Source: Chryseobacterium sp. MEBOG06
GTDB lineage: Bacteria; Bacteroidota; Bacteroidia; Flavobacteriales; Weeksellaceae
NCBI RefSeq assembly: GCF_021869765.1
Contig: NZ_CP084580.1
Location: forward strand, 3,534,001-3,598,000
Length of the DNA: 64,000 nucleotides
Direction of reading: 5' to 3'
The translations under genes were made by a program, and so were the position numbers. Below are positions 44,601 to 53,700 of this stretch, in pieces; the first letter of the stretch is position 1; each line of letters opens with the position of its first letter. The notes beneath the pieces are model-generated. The model had not been told where the DNA came from. It saw only the letters and a list, made by a program, of their open reading frames with translations, and did no database searches.

Positions 44601-46501
44601 ACATTCAGAGTTGTTGTATTGTTAGATCCTGAAATTTCGTTAAAATTAACATTGATATTTGCAGTTCCCTGACCGGATACAACACTACCAAAGCCAGGAT
44701 TTCCAAGACTCCATTCTATTGAATCAGGAGTAATTCCACCTAGATTTACGCTGAAAGACTGCATACTGCTTGGGCAGAAAGGTCCCGGGTTAGCGTTCAT
44801 GGTAATTCCCGTAAGCGTTAATTCTTTCAGCTTAATAAGTCTTGGGTTTGAAAGACATCCCGCACCATCGGTTGTTCTGTTACGCACAGTAAGTGCAACA
44901 AATCCGGAATTAAAGATAACAGTTACTGAAGCTCCTGTATTACTTCCCTGAATAGTTCCGTTAGAAACTTCCCATACCGGGATCATTCCTGGATCCACTG
45001 AGCTAAGTGTGTAAACATAAGGAACTCCAGGACATACTCTGCTCTCACCTGTTATTGATCCTGTAGGAGCAGCAGGAATCGGAGATACTTTTATTTGTAC
45101 TCCCTTACTTTCGCAGCCTCCGTTTTGTTTGGTGGCTGTAACCGTATAAGTACCTGCAGTAGCAAAAGTATACGTGAACACCCCTGTTGTTGGAGGTGAT
45201 GTATATACAGAACTTCCTGTTGTTACTTTCCAGATAACAGGTACATTCGGAGTCGTTGTAAATGACTGGCTTTCTCCTGCACAGATCTCTTCTGATCCTG
45301 TATTTACTACAGTCACAGGCTCTTCTACAACGATATCAATGACACCCATTCCTTCACATGACATCCACGTGTTGAAATAATTAGCTTTAAGACTGTAAGT
45401 TCCCGCCTGAGTTGCACTGAAAAGAACTTCATTTCTCTGCTGATTGTAATTTAGCTGCCCCCCTGCAGGACCTGACAAGCTCCATTTCACATCAGTAGTC
45501 GGCCACTGAGGAACTGCATAAGTATATTGCTTGTTGGCACATACTACAGGTTCTCCTTTGATTATTACCTTAGATAAAATCACCGGAATTTTAACAGTTG
45601 TCCATTCAGGGCAAGCACATTCTGATAAGAACATCACATAACCAAAGCCGTCAGCAGGATCTACCTGATCCCATTTTACTTCGATTTCGTTACCATTGTT
45701 ACTTACAATAGTTCCGCCAATTACTTTCCATTGACCTTGTTTACATCCATCCTGTACACTGTATTTTTCAAGGCTTCCTTCACATACTACAGAAGCACAG
45801 TTGATCTGCACAGGAGGTGCTTTATTTACGTTAATCTCCTTCTTCACAGAACTTGAACATCCACATTTGTTTGTCACGGTTAATTTTATCGTATAAACGC
45901 CTGAGTCTGTATAAGCATGAGATGGTTCAAAAGCCGTGGAAGTTGTTCCGTCCCCAAATTCCCAGAAATAATTGACAATATCTGTCCCTCCGTTTTGGTA
46001 AGACAGGTTATCAAAGTAAACCGGTGTATTTTTACATACGGAAGAATCCAGATTTAACAGTTCAAATTTTGCTACCGGACTATTGATCTTTTCGATACAC
46101 ATCGTCTGATTTTCAACAGTTCCGTCGCTGTAAGTAATAGTAGCCTGTATAGAGCCATTACCTGCAGAACCCCAATTGACTATTGCCTGGGTATTTCCTG
46201 GACCTGTTGGTGAGACACTTCCTCCAGAAACAGTCCATTGTACATTGGAAATATTCTGACCGTTTACTGTATAGGTCACAATACTCTGTTCACAGACCCG
46301 GAGGCATTGAGAAGAATCGATGTAGGAACTGGCTATTCCATTACCATCGGGGCCTTCTTTTTCGCCCCTAAATTCCTGACATCCGACTTGGGAGTTCCAT
46401 GTAATTCGAGTTTGTGCTTGTAATGCCCACGGCACTAAAAGCCAACATAGCAGGAGCCATCTGAAGATGTGCTGCCTACTAAAGTAGGTGTTGTTTTTCA
46501 T
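41630..46501 (-). CDS. Giant T9SS-exported PKD-domain surface protein
   Basis: 1623 residues from the ATG at 46501, which gives a good signal peptide (WLLLCWLLVPWALQAQ); the frame is open further upstream but without reason to start there. A clear PKD domain lies near residues 160-230 (YFWEFGDGTTSTAFEPSHAY), and many further Ig/PKD-like beta domains with GTYTVTATKQNGGCES-type repeats and paired cysteines follow. The end is a T9SS type A sorting domain (MIPNPAKEKVKISYN to GVYIVIVQTGD). A large surface adhesin or motility-linked protein is likely. Confidence 0.85.
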   Translation of the reverse strand: MKNNTYFSRQHIFRWLLLCWLLVPWALQAQTRITWNSQVGCQEFRGEKEGPDGNGIASSYIDSSQCLRVCEQSIVTYTVNGQNISNVQWTVSGGSVSPTGPGNTQAIVNWGSAGNGSIQATITYSDGTVENQTMCIEKINSPVAKFELLNLDSSVCKNTPVYFDNLSYQNGGTDIVNYFWEFGDGTTSTAFEPSHAYTDSGVYTIKLTVTNKCGCSSSVKKEINVNKAPPVQINCASVVCEGSLEKYSVQDGCKQGQWKVIGGTIVSNNGNEIEVKWDQVDPADGFGYVMFLSECACPEWTTVKIPVILSKVIIKGEPVVCANKQYTYAVPQWPTTDVKWSLSGPAGGQLNYNQQRNEVLFSATQAGTYSLKANYFNTWMSCEGMGVIDIVVEEPVTVVNTGSEEICAGESQSFTTTPNVPVIWKVTTGSSVYTSPPTTGVFTYTFATAGTYTVTATKQNGGCESKGVQIKVSPIPAAPTGSITGESRVCPGVPYVYTLSSVDPGMIPVWEVSNGTIQGSNTGASVTVIFNSGFVALTVRNRTTDGAGCLSNPRLIKLKELTLTGITMNANPGPFCPSSMQSFSVNLGGITPDSIEWSLGNPGFGSVVSGQGTANINVNFNEISGSNNTTTLNVKIVKCGMTKNISIPISLLTLPVVNFTNVGSICLGSDLHFTINQGTITSAPGGVKFTFTNGSTYPANFDATGNYTIPNNGYIQNNTGGNISQTVTVTYYGTNGCNYAPTASANFVIFPETIITVSPVYNIAVCDPASMAPYTLTANSSTGLTNTTGWQWYKNGVQIPLATTNSYTIAGANALGIYKVRATDQNGCVVYSQEIKVVQSCPSNSSCTADPQINFSPKWTGCNTISVTNLSYIGTPDEIQWVSDSVLTLASAQGAPTATYSTTLAGAHIVFVRLRYGTCWYSRGIEVRKNYEPKFNVGIVCNGNNYNVTLYNTSTVFEATGPITYTFNGGGQPQSGQTATYNNLAPGTYTFTLIMTSPGLPTCTVSKTVTLAPPPSLNFVIPAVACSGEVINLVAPGYNPANTYTWYFGNSSIIASGASTPVAIVGAGNTTIKLRIKTAQGCFYDSAFAPIVIKGTNFSGSIIPPAAVACIGNNPVVTFVPTGVAPSGYIWMNGAQPVAGAPSSASFTPTQSGSYWPVLVSADGCKTEFMSEQPVSVTLKSLPYVNISGKANICSGSSTILTGIVTDNTLQYQWKKNGVLASPAWSAGPYPIAFNTGTLTTGTYVFTLEVRTPGASGCVSSKNFTVTVSNPPSAVTISYAMQSCQPYEVKLTASGPASGDYNWSNGMTGQSIVVNEGGAYQVIYTAPSGCKVSHTVEVPLSLESLMWVFPTGCYDNCYRKGYVLGPKGLFDHYEWQLFSNSIQSGNNSFINPLYPGTPGTYQLQINQFGCQYISGAMNYFPGKECGVETDCKLKADFKPMKWDGDHYNIYGAIHNGGSQAITLTISSVNGYGSYIPSMITIPAGGTYDLSSNPLAFYPNPNFQGVDEILLFNETCKFSTKVVDPYWMSSKQANRGVTTTSVSSLKMIPNPAKEKVKISYNTGDENLQAKQVTVFDAIGNVKFRKELKAASGEVDVEVSNWLQGVYIVIVQTGDTSLQGKLIKN

Positions 46502-47103
46502 AGTTATTAAAAAAGTGTTATTAATTTTTTTCCAAATTAGTAAAAAAAATAACACAAAAATCATTTAATAGTGAAAATAATCAATGAATTAATAGCTAAA
46601 TATCAACAATATAACAAAATCCATCATTATGTGTTATTTCACCCACATTATAGTTATCTATAAAATTCAGCTTCACATTCATTTTTAACAATAAAAAGTG
46701 AATTTTAAGCCATTTTTAGGAAAAATTGAAGTAAAAAATAAACAAATAAACCTATCAATGTTTATTATTTTAATCATTATTGATATAAACAAGAATATAA
46801 TCCATAACCAAAATACCAGATTCAGGATATAAAACTAACCGTTTTTTAAACTTGTAAAGTAGGATTTTATAGGAAATTGAGATTAAGAAAAAAGAAGCCA
46901 CAAGAGAAGCTGAACACTGCCGTTTCGCCTTGTAATTTGTAATCTTACCATAAAAGCAGCTGAATTAAATTTTTTAAACTAAAATTACAGAACACCTCAC
47001 AAGATTAGTCACTGAAAAAGACAGAATAAAAAAAAGAAGCCATTAAATTATTTACGTACACCTAAGAATTTATATGTAATATTGTTATAATAAACCCATA
47101 ACA
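46502..47103. other. AT-rich intergenic region between divergent genes
   Basis: About 600 nt with no credible coding frame. It must hold the promoters of the giant minus-strand gene and of the outer-membrane protein on the plus strand. I see no convincing operator or RNA structure. Confidence 0.6.
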
Positions 47104-48335
47104 ATGAAAAAAAACTTCATTTGTTTTCTTATTATCATCTTTCCTTTTCTCTGCATGGCCCAAAGCCAGCCAACCCTTTCCCTATCAGACACTTTCCCCA
47201 AGAGGGAGTACAACAAAAAGATGTGGTAGATATTCTTCACAGAATACTGCATAAAAAAAACAATGGAGATACAATCCGGGCAGGAAAAAAATTTAACTGG
47301 TCCCTGATTCCGGCCGCAGGTTATACTTTACAGACTGGATTTGCCGGTGTTGTAAGTGGTAATATTGGATTTTACCAGCAAAATTCCAAAGGTCAGAAAA
47401 TCTCCAACATCACCACAAGCTATACCTATTCACAATATAAACAGACTATTTTCCCCCTATATGCCAATATCTGGACAAGGGAAAACAAAATCAATTTCAT
47501 CAGTGATTTCAAGTACCTCAACTATCCCTCAGAAGTATACGGCTTAGGAGGTAAAAGAATTTCAATAGAAGCCAACTCCAATACAGCGTACACCGTCAAC
47601 TTTAAATATATAAAGCTGCATCAGTCTATTATGTTTAAAGCGCTAAAAGATTTTTATGTGGGGGGTGGTATTTACTATGACCAGTTCTGGAGCATTAAAA
47701 TTACGGATTCATTAGGGAAAAGAATCAATCATATTCTCTCACGGGATTTAAAAACTTCTGAAAGAGCTTCAGGGCTGGCTGTAAAAGCATTATATGATAA
47801 CAGACTCAATCAGATCAATCCTCAGAACGGTGAGTATTTAAGCATTACTTACCGTCCCAATTTTACATTTCTCGGCAGCCAGTCCAACTGGTCCTCACTT
47901 CAGATAGACGCCAGAAAATACGTCCGTTTCCCCGCAAACTCGGAAAATACTCTCGCATTTTGGGGATTTGCATGGCTCACTACCAGTAAAACAATTCCTC
48001 CTTACCTTATGCTTCCCAGCACAGGATGGGACGATCAGAACAATATGGGGCGGGGCTATATACAAAGCAGATTTCGGGGCAAAAATATGTATTATTATGA
48101 AAATGAATACCGCTTTGGAATTACCAGAAACGGATTATTAGGAGGCGTAGTTTTTGCGAATGTACAATCCTTCTCTGCAGATCTTTCTGATGAATACAAA
48201 AAACTTCTTTTCGGGTACGGAGTCGGATTACGAATTAAACTGAACAAGCACAGCAGCACCAACTTAGCTATAGACTACGGCTTCGGTCAAAATAACTCTC
48301 ATGGCTTTTTCGCAAATATTGGAGAAGTATTTTAG
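47104..48335 (+). CDS. BamA/surface-antigen-type outer-membrane protein, frameshifted near the 5' end
   Basis: The ATG at 47104 gives a signal peptide (FICFLIIIFPFLCMAQ) and the mature start SQPTLSLSDTFP, then one C is missing in a C5 run near 47200-47204. Restoring it yields QEGVQQKDVVDILHRILHKK and one protein of about 410 residues; the long open frame otherwise begins at 47121. The rest is a beta barrel of the bacterial surface antigen (D15) type, with alternating aromatic strands (GGGIYYDQFWSIKI, GNYLSITYRPNF-like segments) and a C-terminal aromatic residue (GEVF). No POTRA domains. Role unknown. Confidence 0.75.
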
Positions 48336-48558
48336 TCCATTTTATATACAACTTCACTTATTAGCTATATTAGGAAATCAGTTCATGCTCTACTTCTGCT
48401 TTATGACAATCGTTACAGTACGGTCGGACCTGTAAGTAAATCTTTCAAAAAGCTATTCTGAAATGAATATCACGGGACAATTGCCAACGAACATGAAATA
48501 CTTTATCTTTGTTTTTTTAAGGTTAATCAAAAAACATTGTATCCGAATACTTTTTTAT

Positions 48559-49572
48559 ATGAAAAAAAACAGCATTTTATTTTCCGCAAAAGGCTTTGCC
48601 ATTACTGCTTTCCTTTCCTTCAACACTTTAGTTTATGCTCAGAAAACCGCAGATATCTCTACCATTTCTGAAAAAATATTAAACGGTATCATGGAGAAAA
48701 ACAGAGCATATTATACACAGGGGAAAGTTGCTGACTATATTCCTGAACTGGGGAAAATGGATGCTAAAGCCATTGCTTTTTCAGTAGTGGACAAAAATGG
48801 GAAAATATTCAGTACCGGAGATATACAAAAAAAATTCACAATGCAGAGCATCTCCAAAATTATTGCATTGATGATCGCTGTCAACGAAAGAGGTGAAGCC
48901 AATGTTTTTGATAAAATAGGATATTTTGGATCTGATAAACCTTTCAATCATTTCTCAAACCTTGAAACAACAGGCAAACCGCTGAATCCAATGATGAACG
49001 CAGGAGCCATTCTTACCACTTCTTTAATTTCAGGAGAAGGCGAAAAACCGTTTCTTAAAGTTTTGGATATGGTACGGTATATTACCAAAAATCAATCCAT
49101 CGAATACAATAAATCTGTTTACGAATCTGAAAAATCTACAGGACACCGTAACCGTGGAATGTTTTACCTGATGAAAAACAATGGGTTGATTACCGGTAAC
49201 GAAGATCAGCTGGATAACTATTTCAAACAATGCTCCATCGAACTTACGGCGGAAGATCTTGCCAAAATAGGATATTTCTTTGCCAATCAGTGTGTAAGAT
49301 TTGACGGAGATTCCAAATATAAAAATGCAGAAGTTGCCCAATTAATAGAATCTCAAATGTTAACTGCCGGAATGTATGAATTCAGCGGAGAATATTCACG
49401 TATGGTAGGCTTGCCAAGTAAATCCGGTGTTGGAGGAGGAATTACAGTAAGCGTTCCCGGAAAAATGGGAATAGGCGTTTTCAGTCCATCTCTGGATCAG
49501 CATGGAAATTCATTGGTTGGATACCATATAATTTTAGATCTTGTGAAACAATATAATCTAAGCCTGTTTTAA
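48559..49572 (+). CDS. glsA: Periplasmic glutaminase
   Basis: 337 residues from the ATG at 48559, which starts a signal peptide (FSAKGFAITAFLSFNTLVYA); an ATG at 48463 would place it behind 32 unlikely residues. The mature part is a serine-dependent beta-lactamase-fold glutaminase: SISK motif in FTMQSISKIIAL, NPMMNAGAI, RNRGMFYLMKNNG, and SGVGGGITVSVPG near the end. It hydrolyses glutamine to glutamate and ammonia. The signal peptide is unusual for this mostly cytoplasmic family but known in Bacteroidetes. Followed by a strong terminator. Confidence 0.9.
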   Translation: MKKNSILFSAKGFAITAFLSFNTLVYAQKTADISTISEKILNGIMEKNRAYYTQGKVADYIPELGKMDAKAIAFSVVDKNGKIFSTGDIQKKFTMQSISKIIALMIAVNERGEANVFDKIGYFGSDKPFNHFSNLETTGKPLNPMMNAGAILTTSLISGEGEKPFLKVLDMVRYITKNQSIEYNKSVYESEKSTGHRNRGMFYLMKNNGLITGNEDQLDNYFKQCSIELTAEDLAKIGYFFANQCVRFDGDSKYKNAEVAQLIESQMLTAGMYEFSGEYSRMVGLPSKSGVGGGITVSVPGKMGIGVFSPSLDQHGNSLVGYHIILDLVKQYNLSLF

Positions 49573-49603
49573 AGACCAGGTTCAATATTAAAAGATTTTC
49601 AAA

Positions 49604-49637
49604 ACTCCAAAAAGCGGACTGCTTTTTGGAGTTTTTA
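49604..49637 (+). terminator. Strong intrinsic terminator after glutaminase
   Basis: ACTCCAAAAAGC and GCTTTTTGGAGT form a perfect 12-bp stem with a 5-nt loop followed by TTTTT. Confidence 0.9.
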
Positions 49638-49639
49638 CT

Positions 49640-50253
49640 TTAATATGACATCGTTTATTTTCTGTTTTTATACAATCACCCTCATCTCATCAACCCTTTT
49701 TGAAGCAATTAATTGTCATTTTTAATCGTAAAATCAGAAGCGATCACAACGGCAATATTCTTATAAAAGCCAATCCGGTATAATAAGTATAATCATACAA
49801 TATCAAATCCCATCAGATAAGCAGAACATCACATTGGCTTAAAATGAAATTATTTAACCTTCAGACAACCAAGATAATTTTAATATTTTTTTAATATCAA
49901 CGTAAACCACTCACAAACAAGTCTTTAAAATCACCTTATAGAGATTAATATTGCAAAATTATTCTACCACTATTAATAAAACTCAACACCCTGTGAAACA
50001 AATACTTAAAATGAATTATGAAAATTTACGGGCAAATGTTCAAAAAAGTCATAAAAAAAAATTCAATTGCATTTTTTTTAACCATAACATCCAGTTTACC
50101 AGCTAATCACCTCTTTTTTTATGCTAAAAAAAAGCATTATTTTTAGTTTCAAAATGGAAATTTTATCATTTTCCGAATTTTAATGACCCCTCTTTTCCCC
50201 CGATTACCATTCATATTATCTTTTATTAATATAAAAAAAACAAATCTCTTAAT
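49640..50253. other. AT-rich intergenic region with two tiny ORFs
   Basis: No substantial gene. Two overlapping frames exist: 50011-50106 (starts MNYENLRANVQKSHKKKF) and 50036-50146 (starts MFKKVIKKNSIAFFLTITSS, signal-like). Both lie upstream of the predicted synthase promoter and may be chance. Confidence 0.35.
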
Positions 50254-50286
50254 TTTGAAATATTTTATTTTTTATTGCTATCTTTG
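50254..50286 (+). promoter_or_regulatory. Bacteroidetes-type promoter of the synthase operon
   Basis: TTTG at 50254-50257 and TATCTTTG at 50279-50286 with a 21-nt spacer fit the -33/-7 consensus exactly. Transcription would begin near 50293, leaving a leader of about 500 nt before the synthase ATG. Confidence 0.75.
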
Positions 50287-50297
50287 CTTGACATTAC

Positions 50298-50323
50298 TAT
50301 AATTATAATCATTTATAATTATA
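50298..50323 (+). promoter_or_regulatory. Inverted repeat at the predicted transcription start
   Basis: TATAATTATAA and TTATAATTATA form a perfect 11-bp inverted repeat with spacer TCAT, directly downstream of the -7 box. Its position fits an operator, though the AT-only composition makes chance more likely than usual. Confidence 0.4.
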
Positions 50324-50483
50324 ATTAGTAAGATTGTATCCGCTTGTTTCTAAGAATAAAAAAATAAATTATACACTTTAATAGCGTTTAAATAATTAAC
50401 ATCTAATTGTTAAAAAATTATTACTAAATTGCATTTATGATTAAAGATATAATATAAATTTATTACTTTTATTCCCTCATCAT

Positions 50484-50522
50484 AACAAATCACTGGTAAT
50501 ACCTATGGTTATGTGATTTGTT
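50484..50522 (+). promoter_or_regulatory. Hairpin in the leader of the synthase operon
   Basis: AACAAATCAC and GTGATTTGTT pair perfectly over 10 bp around a 19-nt loop that can fold further. A second palindrome, TGAAATTTCA, follows at 50524-50533. No T-tract follows, so it is not a simple terminator. Confidence 0.5.
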
Positions 50523-50560
50523 GTGAAATTTCATAATAACATTTCAATACCATAAATGCT

Positions 50561-50719
50561 ATGAAAAACTTGATCATTTTAGGGCAAGAATCCTTTAAAA
50601 AGACGGAAGTCAATCTCATTTTAACCAATCTGCTGACATTCAGTGGATTATTGAATATTTGTTACAAAATAACATTTATGGTTAACAATATAACAAAAAC
50701 CAATTTTATTATATCATAA
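50561..50719 (+). CDS. Leader ORF duplicating the synthase N-terminus (52 aa)
   Basis: The ATG at 50561 opens MKNLIILGQESFKKTEVNLI, which lines up with the start of the large synthase, MKNLTIIGLTPFEKPDVNLM; 12 of 20 positions agree. The 10 nt CATTTCAATA upstream is shared by both starts. After about 20 codons similarity is lost and the frame runs to a stop at 50719. It is either a decayed duplication of the synthase 5' end or a leader peptide in the transcript. Confidence 0.5.
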   Translation: MKNLIILGQESFKKTEVNLILTNLLTFSGLLNICYKITFMVNNITKTNFIIS

Positions 50720-50797
50720 CAATACATAGTCGCTTTACCCGAAAGTTTAGCGTTTTGTTATGGAATCTCTTGCTATCATTTCAATAATTATCACGCC

Positions 50798-53700
50798 ATG
50801 AAAAACTTAACCATTATTGGACTAACGCCTTTCGAAAAACCGGATGTTAATCTAATGCCCAAACTACATCAGGCGGGTGCATTTCCCGTTCTCAACCTGG
50901 GGCATGATTTAACAGCTGCTGAAAATGCGTTAAAACAACTTGAACAAATAGATATACCATCCTATGGTATTTGCTTTTCTAACGACAGTTTTACATCACT
51001 TCAGATTCCTGAAAAAGTAAAATTTGCCATCCTGCCGTTTGGTATGTCAGCCAATGCTCCGGATGTATCCATTGTTTACCAGGTAAGCAGTTTGGAAGAA
51101 GCAAAACAAGCTGAACAGTCAGGAGCAAAAGGTATCATTATTAAAGGAAATGAAGCTGCCGGGCTGGTAGGCTACGAATCTACATTTGTTTTATTTCAGC
51201 GTATCATCAAAGAAATTCAGACCATTCCGGTGTGGGTACAGGGAGGGATAGGTCTCCATACCGCAGCGGCAGCAAAAGCTTTAGGAGCAACAGGGATTGT
51301 ACTGGACAGCCAGCTAGCGCTGTTTCCGGAAAGCTCTGTTCCTAAGGATTTAAAAGAGGTATGCTCAAAACTAAATGGTACAGAAACCAAAGTTATTGCG
51401 GATCACCGTGTGCTGGTAAGACCTAATTCACCGGCATTACCGGAAAACCCTACCGCCAGAGATCTTAAACAGTATTTTACAGGACTTGATCTTGGCACAT
51501 GCTACATCCCTATGGGACAAGATATCTCTTTAGCAACAGATCTTTATGAAGACTTCAGAACTCTTAAAAAACTGATTTTTGGATTCAGAGAAGCCATGTA
51601 TGGACATCTGAAACAGGCAAAAGCCCTTCAGGTTATCGATCAGAACAATCCATTAGCTCAGGAATTGGGATTAAAATATCCCATTGCACAAGGGCCAATG
51701 ACCCGTGTAAGTGATGTTCCCGGATTTGCCAATGCTGTTGCAGAAGCCGGAGCTTTACCATTTGTTGCCTTATCATTACTGAAAGGAAGCTCTGCAAAGT
51801 CGTTGGTGATGGAAACAAAAGAACTGGCAGGTAACAAAACGTGGGGTGTAGGTATTCTAGGATTTGCACCGCAGGAATTAAGAGATGAACAAACCTCTTA
51901 TATCCTTGAAGCCCAACCTCCTGTAGTATTGATCGCAGGTGGAAGACCAGCACAAGCCAAGGTATTTGAAAAAGCGGGAATAAAGACATTCCTGCACGTT
52001 CCATCTCCTGCCTTGTTGGATATTTTCCTTAAAGAAGGTGCAAAAAATTTCATTTTCGAAGGCCGTGAATGTGGTGGCCACGTGGGACCATTGTCCAGTA
52101 CAGTTCTTTGGGAAAAACAAATTGAACGCATATTAAAAGAAGACCATCCGGAAAATATCAGTGTATTTTTCGCAGGTGGAATCCATAATGATTTCTCAAC
52201 GGCATTCGTCTCCATCATGGCTGCTCCATTAGCTGCCAGAGGGGTAAAAGTGGGTGTATTGATGGGAACAGCTTACCTGTACACTCAGGAAGCTGTAGAA
52301 ACCGGAGCTATTCAGGAAGAATTCCAGTTACAGGCGATGCAGGCTAAGGATACTGTTTTATTAGAAACAGCTCCCGGCCATGAAACCCGTTGTCTCAATA
52401 CAGCATTTGCCAACCACTTCAAAACGGAAAAAGCTAAACTTCTGGCTGCCGGAACTGATAAAAAAGTAGTGTGGGAGCAATTGGAGAAACTCAATGTAGG
52501 CCGTTTAAGAATCGCAGCCAAAGGAATCGAACGTCAGGGAGATCAATTGGTAAACATTCCTAAAGATGATCAGCTGGATCTCGGAATGTACATGATCGGG
52601 CAGATTGCCACCATGCAAAACAAGGTGCTTACGCTTGAAGAACTTCACCATAATGTTAGTATCGGCAATTACGAATACATCCAAAACGCACCATTGTCAG
52701 AACAGCCAGCATCAAGCGAAAAACCATTGGATATCGCTATCGTAGGTATGGAATGTATATTCCCCGGGGCTAAAAATCTTGAAGAATACTGGAGAAATAT
52801 TATTCTGGGAAAAGACAGTGTAACTGAAGTTCCGGATGAAAGATGGAATAAAGAACTTTATTATAAACCGGATTCAGACGAAGCAGATGTATCGCATTCA
52901 AAATGGGGTGGTTTCATTCCGAAAATTGATTTTGATCCATTGGCATTCGGTATCCCGCCACAATCTCTTGCCGCTATTGAGCCAACACAATTGCTCACTT
53001 TATTGGTAGCCAAACGCGCAATGGAGGATGCAGGATATGGTGAAAAGTATATTAACAGAGAAAATATCTCAGTAATTATTGGTGCTGAAGGAGGTAATGA
53101 TCTTGCCAACAGCTATAGCTTCAGAGGATATTATAAACAGGTCTTCGGAGAACTTCACGAAGAAGTAAAAGAAGCCTTTCCACATACCACAGAGGATTCT
53201 TTCCCGGGTATTTTGGCCAATGTGATCGCAGGTAGGATTACGAACCGCCTGGATCTTGGAGGGAGAAACTTCACCGTAGATGCGGCATGTGCTTCTTCAC
53301 TAGCAGCTATCGATTTAGCTTGTCAGGAACTTGTATTAGGTAAATCAGACATGGTTCTTGCCGGAGGTGCAGACTTACACAACGGAATCAACGATTACCT
53401 GATGTTCTCCAGTACCCACGCCCTTTCCAGAAAAGGAAGATGTGCTACATTCGACAGTGATGCAGACGGAATCGCCCTTGGAGAAGGAATTGCGATCCTT
53501 GTGTTGAAAAGATATGAAGATGCTATCAACGACGGAGACCGTATCTACTCTGTAATCAAAGGAGTGGGCGGATCCAGTGATGGTAAAGCCCTTGGATTAA
53601 CGGCACCTAGGAAAGTAGGTCAGGTAAGAGCTCTTGAGCGTGCTTATACTCAGGCGGGAATCAGTGCGGCAGCTGTAGGATTGGTAGAGGCTCACGGTAC

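Noticed and set aside
48463..48558. Upstream start giving 32 extra residues on glutaminase
   Set aside because: The extra residues would hide the signal peptide; the ATG at 48559 places it at the N-terminus.
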